From Carnobacterium divergens (GTDB lineage: Bacteria > Bacillota > Bacilli > Lactobacillales > Carnobacteriaceae): a stretch of 64,000 nt of DNA. The translations under genes were made by a program, and so were the position numbers. Shown here one piece after another: positions 54,536 through 61,508 of this stretch. Below the pieces are notes generated by a model. The model searched no databases. It worked only from the letters and a program-made list of their open reading frames with translations, and was not told the DNA's origin. The DNA lies in contig NZ_LT992558.1 in assembly GCF_900258435.1 (NCBI RefSeq), positions 1,315,246 through 1,379,245 of the forward strand, in the 5' to 3' direction. Every line of letters begins with the position of its first letter. Within the stretch, counting starts at the first letter, position 1.

Positions 54536-55782
54536 TGTGGCACCAAAATTATCCAACTAAATTAATAGAAACCATTCAAGAAGTGGAATTAAAAATTCAA
54601 CCTTATCATCAGCGAGTTCATGAAATTGCCCTTTTTAACCAAAATAAAGTATTGCAAAGTTTTCGAAACAATCAAGTAAGCGACCAACATTTTACGCCCT
54701 CTACTGGTTACGGGTACGATGATTTTGGACGAGACACTCTTGAACAAGTCTATGCAGACGTTTTTAAGGGAGAAGCGGGCTTAGTTCGTCCGCAGATTAT
54801 TTCTGGAACACATGCGATTTCAACAGCGTTGTTTGGTGTTTTACGACCAGGAGATGAGTTGCTTTATATTACCGGCGCTCCTTACGACACTTTGCTTGAA
54901 ATCGTTGGAGCAACAGGTAACGGAATCGGCTCATTAAAAGAATATCAAATTGGCTACGATCACGTGGATCTATTGGAAAGTGGAGCAGTTGATTTAGAAA
55001 CTGTTGCAAAAAAAATTACGCCAAAAACGAAAATGATTGCAATTCAACGCTCACGAGGTTATGCCATGCGTTCCTCCTTTACCATTGCTCAAATCAAGGA
55101 AATGATTGAAGCTGTTAGGAAAATTGCGCCTAATGTCATTGTTTTTGTCGATAATTGCTATGGAGAATTTGTTGAAGAACAAGAACCACTTGAAGTTGGG
55201 GCAGATTTGATTGCAGGTTCACTCATCAAAAATCCTGGCGGTGGAATTGCTAAAACTGGTGGCTACATTGTTGGGAAACAACGCTTAATTGAAGCTTGTG
55301 GCTATCGTTTAACGAGTCCTGGGATTGGTCGAGAAGCAGGAGCATCCTTGTATAGTTTGCAAGAGATGTATCAAGGGTTCTTCCTTGCGCCTCATGTTGT
55401 CGGAGAAGCGGTGAAAGGTGCTATCTACACAGCAGCGCTATTGGACACATGTGGGGTAGAAAGCACTCCAAAGTGGGATGCAGAACGGACCGATTTGATT
55501 CAAATGATTTCTTTAAACGATCAAGATAAGATGGTTCAATTTGCTCAAACTATTCAAAAATTTTCTCCTGTAAATGCCCATGTATTGCCAATTGGCGCCT
55601 ATATGCCTGGATATGAAGACGATGTGATTATGGCAGCAGGAACCTTTATCCAAGGAGCTAGCCTTGAATTAACAGCAGATGGTCCAATTAGAGCGCCATA
55701 CACGCTTTATGTGCAAGGTGGATTAACCTATGAACATGTAAAACTCGCAGTGAGTTCAGCTGTATTAGAGTTATTTTATTAA
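54532..55782 (+). CDS. YnbB-like PLP enzyme (methionine gamma-lyase / aluminium-resistance family)
   Basis: A 416-residue fold-type I PLP protein. The PLP lysine lies in GSLIKNPGGGIAKTGG (about residue 231), with HAISTALFGVLRPGD in the cofactor phosphate region. The family sits next to hflX and glnR in Bacillus (ynbB), as here. Its reaction is not established; it is often annotated methionine gamma-lyase or aluminium resistance. Confidence 0.85.
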   Translation: MMWHQNYPTKLIETIQEVELKIQPYHQRVHEIALFNQNKVLQSFRNNQVSDQHFTPSTGYGYDDFGRDTLEQVYADVFKGEAGLVRPQIISGTHAISTALFGVLRPGDELLYITGAPYDTLLEIVGATGNGIGSLKEYQIGYDHVDLLESGAVDLETVAKKITPKTKMIAIQRSRGYAMRSSFTIAQIKEMIEAVRKIAPNVIVFVDNCYGEFVEEQEPLEVGADLIAGSLIKNPGGGIAKTGGYIVGKQRLIEACGYRLTSPGIGREAGASLYSLQEMYQGFFLAPHVVGEAVKGAIYTAALLDTCGVESTPKWDAERTDLIQMISLNDQDKMVQFAQTIQKFSPVNAHVLPIGAYMPGYEDDVIMAAGTFIQGASLELTADGPIRAPYTLYVQGGLTYEHVKLAVSSAVLELFY

Positions 55783-55792
55783 TGAACTTAGA

Positions 55793-55824
55793 AAGGACGT
55801 GCATTTATGCACGTCTTTTTTTAT
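55793..55824 (+). terminator. Terminator of the glpQ-ynbB run
   Basis: GACGTGCAT with ATGCACGTC, 2-4 nt loop, T run. Confidence 0.88.
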
Positions 55825-55895
55825 TGGTATACCCGTTTTGAGTTCCTATTAAACAAACGTAAATTATAGATTCTCTAAAATTGTTCGATATCCAA

Positions 55896-55958
55896 TGTTA
55901 GAAAACCTAACATCTTAATCAGTTTTTTGTTGACAAATGATTTAAACCTTGATATTCT
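55896..55958 (+). promoter_or_regulatory. glnRA promoter with GlnR box
   Basis: TGTTA-N7-TAACA at 55896-55912 is a perfect GlnR/TnrA box (TGTNA-N7-TNACA). The sigma-A promoter is TTGACA (55930-55935), 17 bp, TATTCT (55953-55958). Bacillus has a second box over the -35; here the matching site is degraded. Confidence 0.85.
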
Positions 55959-55985
55959 AATAAAGTAATTGAAAGGAGGACTAAA

Positions 55986-56378
55986 ATGAAAGAGAAAGAG
56001 CTTCGCAGGTCAATGTCTGTTTTTCCGATTGGTACAGTTATGAAACTGACGGATTTAACAGCTAGACAAATTCGTTACTATGAAGAACAAGATTTGATTC
56101 ACCCTGAACGAAATGATGGGAACAGAAGGATGTACTCTCTTAATGACATTGATGTTCTCTTAGAAATTAAAGATTATTTATCTGATGGAATCAATATGGC
56201 AGGGATCAAGCGGATTTATGAATTAAAAGAAGTAGAAAAAGAGAAAAAATTGATGGAGCATACTAAAGTAATGACGGATGATGATGTGCGACGAATTTTA
56301 CATGCAGAATTTTTATCAGTAAGTGGTTTTAGTGGCAATGGTCCAGATCAATCTATGAATCCTAGTCGTATGATTTAA
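55986..56378 (+). CDS. glnR: Glutamine synthetase repressor GlnR
   Basis: A 130-residue MerR-family regulator. The winged HTH has VMKLTDLTARQIRYYEEQDLI and NGNRRMYSLNDIDVL, and the C-terminus ends in the short tail that senses feedback-inhibited GlnA. AAAGGAGG precedes ATG 55986. It autoregulates through the box upstream and is co-transcribed with glnA 90 bp downstream. Confidence 0.94.
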   Translation: MKEKELRRSMSVFPIGTVMKLTDLTARQIRYYEEQDLIHPERNDGNRRMYSLNDIDVLLEIKDYLSDGINMAGIKRIYELKEVEKEKKLMEHTKVMTDDDVRRILHAEFLSVSGFSGNGPDQSMNPSRMI

Positions 56379-56467
56379 AAAACAGTTGTTAACCATGTTT
56401 GCTTTTTTTAGGATGATAAAAAAAGAGACCACCTATAAATAACCTAATAACGGGGGGAATAGATAGA

Positions 56468-57802
56468 ATGCCAGAATTTACAAGAGAACAAATCACCAAG
56501 ATTGCGAAAGAGGAAGATGTACGTTTTTTACGTTTAATGTTTACAGATATTATGGGAATTATTAAAAATGTTGAAGTTCCAATCAGTCAGCTGGAAAAAG
56601 TATTAGACAACAAAATGATGTTTGACGGATCTTCAATTGAAGGTTTTGTACGAATTGAAGAAAGTGATATGTATTTACGCCCAGATTTAACTTCTTGGTT
56701 GATTTTTCCTTGGGGAACTGGAAAAGGCAAAATTGCACGTTTAATTTGTGATATCTACAATCCTGATGGGACTCCATTTGCTGGCGATCCTCGTAGCAAT
56801 TTAAAACGAGTATTAAAAGAAATGGAAGAATTTGGCTTTACTTCTTTCAACTTAGGACCAGAGCCTGAATTTTTCTTATTCAAACTAGATGAAAAAGGTG
56901 AACCAACTCTTGAGTTAAATGATAAAGGAGGCTATTTCGACTTCGCACCAACAGACTTAGGTGAAAATTGTCGTCGTGAAATTGTCTTACAATTAGAAGA
57001 AATGGGCTTTGAAATCGAAGCTAGCCATCATGAAGTAGCGCCAGGTCAACATGAAATCGACTGGAAATATGCAAATGCAATTGAAGCATGTGATTATATC
57101 CAAACCTTTAAACTTGTTGTCAAAACAGTAGCTCGTCAGCATGGACTTCACGCAACCTTTATGCCAAAACCGTTATTTGGTGTAAATGGATCAGGGATGC
57201 ATTTCAATATGTCTTTATTTACAAAAGACGGCAACGCTTTTTACGATGAAGAAGGGGATATGCAATTAAGTGAAACAGCTCGCCAATTCTTAGCAGGTGT
57301 TTTAAGCCATGCAAGAGCCTACACAGCTATTTGTAACCCGACAGTGAATTCATACAAACGTTTAGTGCCTGGCTATGAAGCGCCGGTTTATGTGGCATGG
57401 AGTGGACGCAATCGTTCGCCGTTAATTCGCGTGCCGGAATCTCGTGGCTTATCAACAAGAATCGAGCTACGCAGTGTTGACCCAACAGCAAATCCATATT
57501 TAGCTATGGCTGTTTTATTAAAATCTGGATTAGATGGAATTAGAAATGAAATGGTCGCACCGGCTCCCGTTGACCGGAATATTTATGTGATGACCGAAGA
57601 AGAACGTCACGAACGTGGCATCAACGATCTTCCATCAACGCTCCACAATGCGATTAAATACTTGCGACAAGATGAAGTTGTGAAAGCTGGTTTAGGTTCT
57701 CATATCTACAATAATTTTGTTGAAGCCAAACGTTTAGAGTGGGCGGCGTTCCGTCAACAAGTTTCAGAATGGGAAAGAGAACAATATTTAGAGTTATACT
57801 AA
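56468..57802 (+). CDS. glnA: Glutamine synthetase type I
   Basis: A 444-residue GSI-alpha enzyme. It has [15 protein letters not shown], the ammonia-channel/ATP region [11 protein letters not shown] and [10 protein letters not shown], and ends in the Arg-rich C-terminus. The residue downstream that in other types is adenylylated is not in its usual context, consistent with Firmicute GlnA regulated by GlnR and feedback inhibition. GGGGGGAATAG precedes ATG 56468. Confidence 0.95.
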   Translation: MPEFTREQITKIAKEEDVRFLRLMFTDIMGIIKNVEVPISQLEKVLDNKMMFDGSSIEGFVRIEESDMYLRPDLTSWLIFPWGTGKGKIARLICDIYNPDGTPFAGDPRSNLKRVLKEMEEFGFTSFNLGPEPEFFLFKLDEKGEPTLELNDKGGYFDFAPTDLGENCRREIVLQLEEMGFEIEASHHEVAPGQHEIDWKYANAIEACDYIQTFKLVVKTVARQHGLHATFMPKPLFGVNGSGMHFNMSLFTKDGNAFYDEEGDMQLSETARQFLAGVLSHARAYTAICNPTVNSYKRLVPGYEAPVYVAWSGRNRSPLIRVPESRGLSTRIELRSVDPTANPYLAMAVLLKSGLDGIRNEMVAPAPVDRNIYVMTEEERHERGINDLPSTLHNAIKYLRQDEVVKAGLGSHIYNNFVEAKRLEWAAFRQQVSEWEREQYLELY

Positions 57803-57809
57803 AATAAAT

Positions 57810-57852
57810 GCATAAAAAAGGAATCCTTTGAGTAGGATTTCTTTTTTTTAAA
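57810..57852 (+). terminator. Terminator of glnRA
   Basis: GGAATCCT with AGGATTTC (one wobble), extended by A/T pairs, T run. Confidence 0.82.
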
Positions 57853-57880
57853 TAAAAATTAACTTTTAATGGATTTTCTA

Positions 57881-57909
57881 TTGACTTTTTATACAATATT
57901 GCATATAAT
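57881..57909 (+). promoter_or_regulatory. Promoter of tRNA-Arg
   Basis: TTGACT (57881-57886), 17 bp, TATAAT (57904-57909), 29 bp before the tRNA. Confidence 0.85.
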
Positions 57910-57938
57910 AAATCTTGTCGTTGAAAGAATATTGACTT

Positions 57939-58012
57939 GTCTCAATAGCTCAGCTGGATAGAGCATCCGCCTTCTAAGCGGACGGTCGGGAGTTCGAATC
58001 TCTCTTGAGACG
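57939..58012 (+). tRNA. tRNA-Arg (anticodon UCU)
   Basis: Cloverleaf folded by eye: acceptor GTCTCAA/TTGAGAC with discriminator G, D-arm GCTC/GAGC, anticodon stem TCCGC/GCGGA with loop CTTCTAA, T-arm GGGAG/CTCTC with TTCGAAT. The anticodon TCT reads AGA and AGG. CCA is not encoded, so it must be added. It stands alone with its own promoter and terminator. Confidence 0.95.
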
Positions 58013-58035
58013 TAAATGAAAAAACTGCATAAATA

Positions 58036-58074
58036 TTAAAAAAACCACATGATGAGAATCCTGTGGTTTTTTTG
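58036..58074. terminator. Terminator after tRNA-Arg, also facing ltrA
   Basis: AAAACCACA with TGTGGTTTT, plus an inner GAT/ATC pair, and A and T runs, so it can act in both directions. Confidence 0.85.
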
Positions 58075-58086
58075 ATGGAGAAAAAA

Positions 58087-59202
58087 CTAAACGGAAGTTT
58101 CTTCTTCATATTGGATTAAATTGTCTATCAAAGAAGCAATCCCAATTAAGATAAGCATCCAAATAGGAGGCACGACTAAATACAAAAGGAATCCAGCTAA
58201 TAGACAGATTGAAAGACCTAATCCAATAATTTTTCTGAAAGTTGCTCTTGAAAATTTCTTTTTAGGATGATAAATAAAAATAAAATGTTTCGCGCTATAG
58301 AATAAGAAAAAAGCAAATGCGAGTAAAAGATCGATTAATTGCAAAGGCAATACCTGATGAGCACCTAAGTGGAGTGCAGCTGCAAAAAGAGTGATGGCAA
58401 TTAGCATAAACAAATTGCTATAGAGTAATAATTGTCCATTCGTCGTCTGCTCTTTATCAATCACCAAGTCTAACCGATCATAATAAGATTTCCAAAGCAA
58501 GACAATGACGATAAAAGCAATGCCTACATAAAATAGTGTGGAGACAATCATTGTTTGTCCATTTAAAATAGCAATCAAAGCAACCACCGTTTCTCCAAAG
58601 CAAATCAATGTAAATAAGCCTAACCGTTCAGCTAAATGACCGACATCAACAGGTGCGGCCGTTAATTTTTTGTGATTTATCAATGGGATAGCGATGTCTA
58701 AAAAGATTCCTAGGAACAAGACGAAATAACGAGTAAATCCAGTGAAAAATAAAGAAGTACTAGATAAAATAAGTGAAAGTGTAAAGAAATTCGTTAATAA
58801 TAAAATGACTTTTTGATCGGCTTTAGTGTCAATGCAACGCTTCACCGAATGATACTGTAAAATCGTCATAAAACGAATGCCGATAAATCCAATTAAAAAG
58901 GTGAGATAGGTTTCATTAAAGTTTAAATTAAAGCTTGCCGTCATTAGCATCACAAAAAACATTTGCATAAACATGTAATAGTGAGGCTTTTTCAAACTAA
59001 GACCGTAACGATTGAAAAACATTGTTTGACCTGCCCAAGCCCACCACATGGGGATAATCATTAACAGGTATTCCCCAATAATCATAAAAAAATCTTGTGG
59101 TTGATGATTTACAGTAGTTAATAAATGATTGGTTGAGGAAATAGCTACAACAAAAACCAAATCATAAAATAATTCCAACCAACTAACTTTACGTTCTTCC
59201 AA
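58087..59202 (-). CDS. ltrA: Low-temperature requirement protein A-like membrane protein
   Basis: A 371-residue polytopic protein with about twelve hydrophobic segments. The signature WLELFYDLVFVVAISSTNHLL near the N-terminus and a second LFTLICFGETVVALI near the middle match LtrA family proteins, known from cold growth of Listeria, with undefined biochemistry. TTG 59202 follows AGGAGG; the frame is open to 59298 without a ribosome-binding site. Confidence 0.83.
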   Translation of the reverse strand: MEERKVSWLELFYDLVFVVAISSTNHLLTTVNHQPQDFFMIIGEYLLMIIPMWWAWAGQTMFFNRYGLSLKKPHYYMFMQMFFVMLMTASFNLNFNETYLTFLIGFIGIRFMTILQYHSVKRCIDTKADQKVILLLTNFFTLSLILSSTSLFFTGFTRYFVLFLGIFLDIAIPLINHKKLTAAPVDVGHLAERLGLFTLICFGETVVALIAILNGQTMIVSTLFYVGIAFIVIVLLWKSYYDRLDLVIDKEQTTNGQLLLYSNLFMLIAITLFAAALHLGAHQVLPLQLIDLLLAFAFFLFYSAKHFIFIYHPKKKFSRATFRKIIGLGLSICLLAGFLLYLVVPPIWMLILIGIASLIDNLIQYEEETSV

Positions 59203-59323
59203 AAAAATTCCTCCTAAAAAGTGTGTGTCCTTCATTTTCTTATTTATAGTGTACACTTTTCTTAAAAAAATGATAGTTTTTAGTAATGAAAAAGCCATTA
59301 GAATAGTCTAATGGCTTTTCTTG

Positions 59324-60799
59324 TTATTCTTTATGTCGAGATAAATCTACTTCTTCAAGCGGAATAAGCTTCGTTTTAAACTTAATTTTGTAGTAACTAA
59401 ACAAAATAATAAATAGCGGAACACTCATATAAGTAATTCCAATTGCTTGCCAGTTGAAATCTTTAAAAGCTTGAATATCTTGTCCAACAATAACTAAAAT
59501 ACATAAGAATAAAGCGAGTAGGGGACCGAATGGGAACCATTTTGCTTTGTATTTAAGTTCGCTTAAATCATGACCTTGTTTAATGAAGGCACGACGGAAG
59601 CGATAATGAGTTAAAGCAATTCCAATCCAAGCGATAAACCCAGTTAAACCACTAGCAGCAACAAGGAATAAATAAATATGGGTTCCGAAAATACTTGAAG
59701 CAAAAGCAAGTGTACCAACAAAAGTAGTTAACATCAAAGCGAAGATAGGAATCCCGCGATCGTTAATCAACCCAAAAATCTTAGGTGCTTGACCATTTTT
59801 AGCCATTGCCCAAAGCATTCTTGTTCCAGCGTACATCCCAGAATTTCCCGCTGATAACACAGATGTCAAAATAACTGCATTCATCACACCAGCAGCAGCA
59901 GCTAAACCGGCACGTTTAAAGACAAGAGTGAAAGGACTGATAGCGACGTCTCCAGCGCCACTGCCTAACAAATTAGGACTTGTATAAGGAATAATAGCAG
60001 AGATAACAAAAATGGCTAAAATGTAGAATAATAAAATACGCCAGAAAACTTGTTTAATAGCTTTAGGAATACTTTCTTCTGGTGTTTCAGATTCCCCAGC
60101 AGTAATTCCAATCAATTCCGTTCCTTGAAAAGAAAAACCAGCCACTACGAAGACAGCTAAAATTGAAGGAATCCCGCCAACAAAAGGTGCATCCCCAATT
60201 GTAAAATTCGTTAATCCCTCATGGTGCCCACCGATAATGCCAACGATGGTTAAAATACCAACCACTAGAAACACCAAAACAGTGATGACTTTAATAATTG
60301 AAAACCAATATTCTGCTTCGCCAAAAGATTTGACAGATAAAGCGTTTAGTAAAAATAAAATAACCATAAAAACCGAACTAAAAATCCAACCCGGAACATC
60401 AGGAAACCAAAAGTTCATAATTAAGGCAGAGGTACTGATATCAACGGCTAGCGTAATTGCCCAATTGAACCAATAATTCCATCCCATCGCAAATCCCATC
60501 GCAGGATCAACAAAACGAGTTGCATACGTACTAAATGAACCAGAAACGGGTAAGAAAGTGGCCATTTCACCTAATGAAGTCATTAAGAAAAATACCATTA
60601 ATCCAATTGCTGCGTAAGCTAGCAAAGCCCCACCAGGACCGGCAGTTGAAATAGCAGATCCACTGGCAACGAATAATCCCGTCCCAATACTTCCTCCAAT
60701 TGCAATCATTGAAAGATGGCGTGTTTTTAAAGCGCGATTCATTGTATTCTCTGAACTCGCCCCAGCGCTTTTTGTTTCTTCTTTTCTTGCGTCAATCAT
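59324..60799 (-). CDS. lysP: Lysine permease (LysP-like, APC superfamily)
   Basis: A 491-residue amino-acid permease with twelve helices. The family signature IAIGGSIGTGLFVASGSAI is at about residues 32-50, and GFSFQGTELIGITAGESE lies near residue 228. AGGAG lies 10 bp before ATG 60799. The gene sits behind a lysine riboswitch with a terminator, which identifies lysine as the probable substrate. Confidence 0.88.
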   Translation of the reverse strand: MIDARKEETKSAGASSENTMNRALKTRHLSMIAIGGSIGTGLFVASGSAISTAGPGGALLAYAAIGLMVFFLMTSLGEMATFLPVSGSFSTYATRFVDPAMGFAMGWNYWFNWAITLAVDISTSALIMNFWFPDVPGWIFSSVFMVILFLLNALSVKSFGEAEYWFSIIKVITVLVFLVVGILTIVGIIGGHHEGLTNFTIGDAPFVGGIPSILAVFVVAGFSFQGTELIGITAGESETPEESIPKAIKQVFWRILLFYILAIFVISAIIPYTSPNLLGSGAGDVAISPFTLVFKRAGLAAAAGVMNAVILTSVLSAGNSGMYAGTRMLWAMAKNGQAPKIFGLINDRGIPIFALMLTTFVGTLAFASSIFGTHIYLFLVAASGLTGFIAWIGIALTHYRFRRAFIKQGHDLSELKYKAKWFPFGPLLALFLCILVIVGQDIQAFKDFNWQAIGITYMSVPLFIILFSYYKIKFKTKLIPLEEVDLSRHKE

Positions 60800-60825
60800 G
60801 ACTAAAATTCTCCTTTTTAAACCAT

Positions 60826-60862
60826 AAAAAAAGTCCCCCTACCATCTAGTGGTAGGAAGACT
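60826..60862 (-). terminator. Riboswitch-controlled terminator of lysP
   Basis: On the minus strand AGTCTTCCTACCA pairs with TGGTAGGGGGACT and is followed by TTTTTTTA. An alternative pairing GGAAG/CTTCC with the upstream aptamer end can serve as antiterminator. Confidence 0.85.
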
Positions 60863-60863
60863 G

Positions 60864-61038
60864 AGGCTTCCATGCAGTAAGATAGCGCAACGCTTAAAGA
60901 TAAGCGACAGTTCTCGGCTTATTCAACCTAAGACCCAACAAAAAGATGACAGTTTTTTGTTTCGGCAACAATTCCTTTCACTAGTCTTCACAGGTTTTGT
61001 CAAACCTCCAACTAATTACTGATAATTGTTGCACCTCT
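60864..61038 (-). promoter_or_regulatory. Lysine riboswitch (L-box) of lysP
   Basis: Read on the minus strand, the conserved blocks come in order: AGAGGTGC, AGTA, GTGAAAGG, TGCCGAA, GGGTCT, ACTGTC and GCTATC, with helix P1-closing sequence near GCATGG. These are the L-box signatures. The downstream terminator and lysP complete an off-switch by transcription attenuation when lysine is plentiful. Confidence 0.9.
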
Positions 61039-61072
61039 ATTTTTTATAAGTTTTAATTTAACTTCATGAATA

Positions 61073-61101
61073 ATCATACGTTGAATCGCTAAAAAATACA
61101 A
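61073..61101 (-). promoter_or_regulatory. Promoter of the lysP riboswitch leader
   Basis: On the minus strand TTGTAT (61096-61101), 17 bp, TATGAT (61073-61078), about 35 bp before the aptamer. Confidence 0.65.
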
Positions 61102-61136
61102 GGGCAAAACGAAAAAAATAGTATTCGATGATTTTA

Positions 61137-61165
61137 TTGACTTTTAACTAACTAACAAGTAAAAT
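61137..61165 (+). promoter_or_regulatory. Sigma-A promoter of the MutS2-like leader
   Basis: TTGACT (61137-61142), 17 bp, TAAAAT (61160-61165), giving a leader of about 340 nt. Confidence 0.72.
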
Positions 61166-61220
61166 AAAATCAATTAGTAAGTATTCTGAATGAACAATAA
61201 AAAAATAAGAGGTGCTTTTT

Positions 61221-61241
61221 GTGAGTGGAGTCTGTATCTAA
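61221..61241 (+). CDS. Possible leader peptide MSGVCI
   Basis: GTG with five further codons and a TAA. AAGAGGTG at 61207-61214 gives a strong ribosome-binding site with 6-bp spacing. It lies about 50 nt into the leader and upstream of the hairpins and terminator, the arrangement of leader peptides that time ribosome-mediated attenuation. There is no homology, so it rests on position and Shine-Dalgarno only. Confidence 0.5.
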   Translation: MSGVCI

Positions 61242-61255
61242 CTAGGCCAATTAAA

Positions 61256-61307
61256 TAAACTAAATAAACAATTAACATTCCTATCGGGGAATCGTTTATT
61301 TAGTTTA
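61256..61307 (+). repeat. 14-bp perfect inverted repeat in the leader
   Basis: TAAACTAAATAAAC (61256-61269) is perfectly complementary to GTTTATTTAGTTTA (61294-61307), with an inner 5-bp stem ATTCC/GGAAT in the 24-nt loop. No T run follows, so it is not a terminator. Confidence 0.85.
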
Positions 61308-61312
61308 CCTAA

Positions 61313-61479
61313 AAAGATACCTGACTTTTCATAAAAAACTCAATCTAACATCACTTTATCCTAGTGGTGTTCATTGCAATTTTTTAAAGCTACGGGTTTC
61401 CTGTAGCTTTTTTTGTACCTACTATCTAGTAAAAAACTTTTTGTTTCATTCAGAAGAAATAAAAAAGTCAGTTATCTTT
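61313..61479 (+). promoter_or_regulatory. Long-range helix spanning the leader terminator
   Basis: 61313-61329 (AAAGATACCTGACTTTT) pairs with 61463-61479 (AAAAGTCAGTTATCTTT) at 16 of 17 positions. It encloses a 9-bp hairpin (61347-61371) and the terminator at 61386-61414. Confidence 0.6.
61386..61415 (+). terminator. Leader terminator upstream of the MutS2-like gene
   Basis: AAAGCTACGGG with CCTGTAGCTTT around TTT, then seven T. It lies within the leader, 95 nt before the start codon, so it should act as an attenuator. Confidence 0.85.
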
Positions 61480-61499
61480 GTAAAAAAACTTACAAGGAG
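61476..61499 (+). promoter_or_regulatory. Hairpin covering the ribosome-binding site
   Basis: CTTTGTAA (61476-61483) pairs with TTACAAGG (61490-61497), occluding most of the AAGGAG at 61494-61499 that serves ATG 61509. It competes for 61476-61479 with the long-range helix. Confidence 0.55.
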
Positions 61500-61508
61500 T
61501 ATAAAAAA

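Noticed and set aside
55930-55950. Second GlnR box over the glnRA -35
   Set aside because: The left half resembles the Bacillus site, but the right half does not match TNACA.
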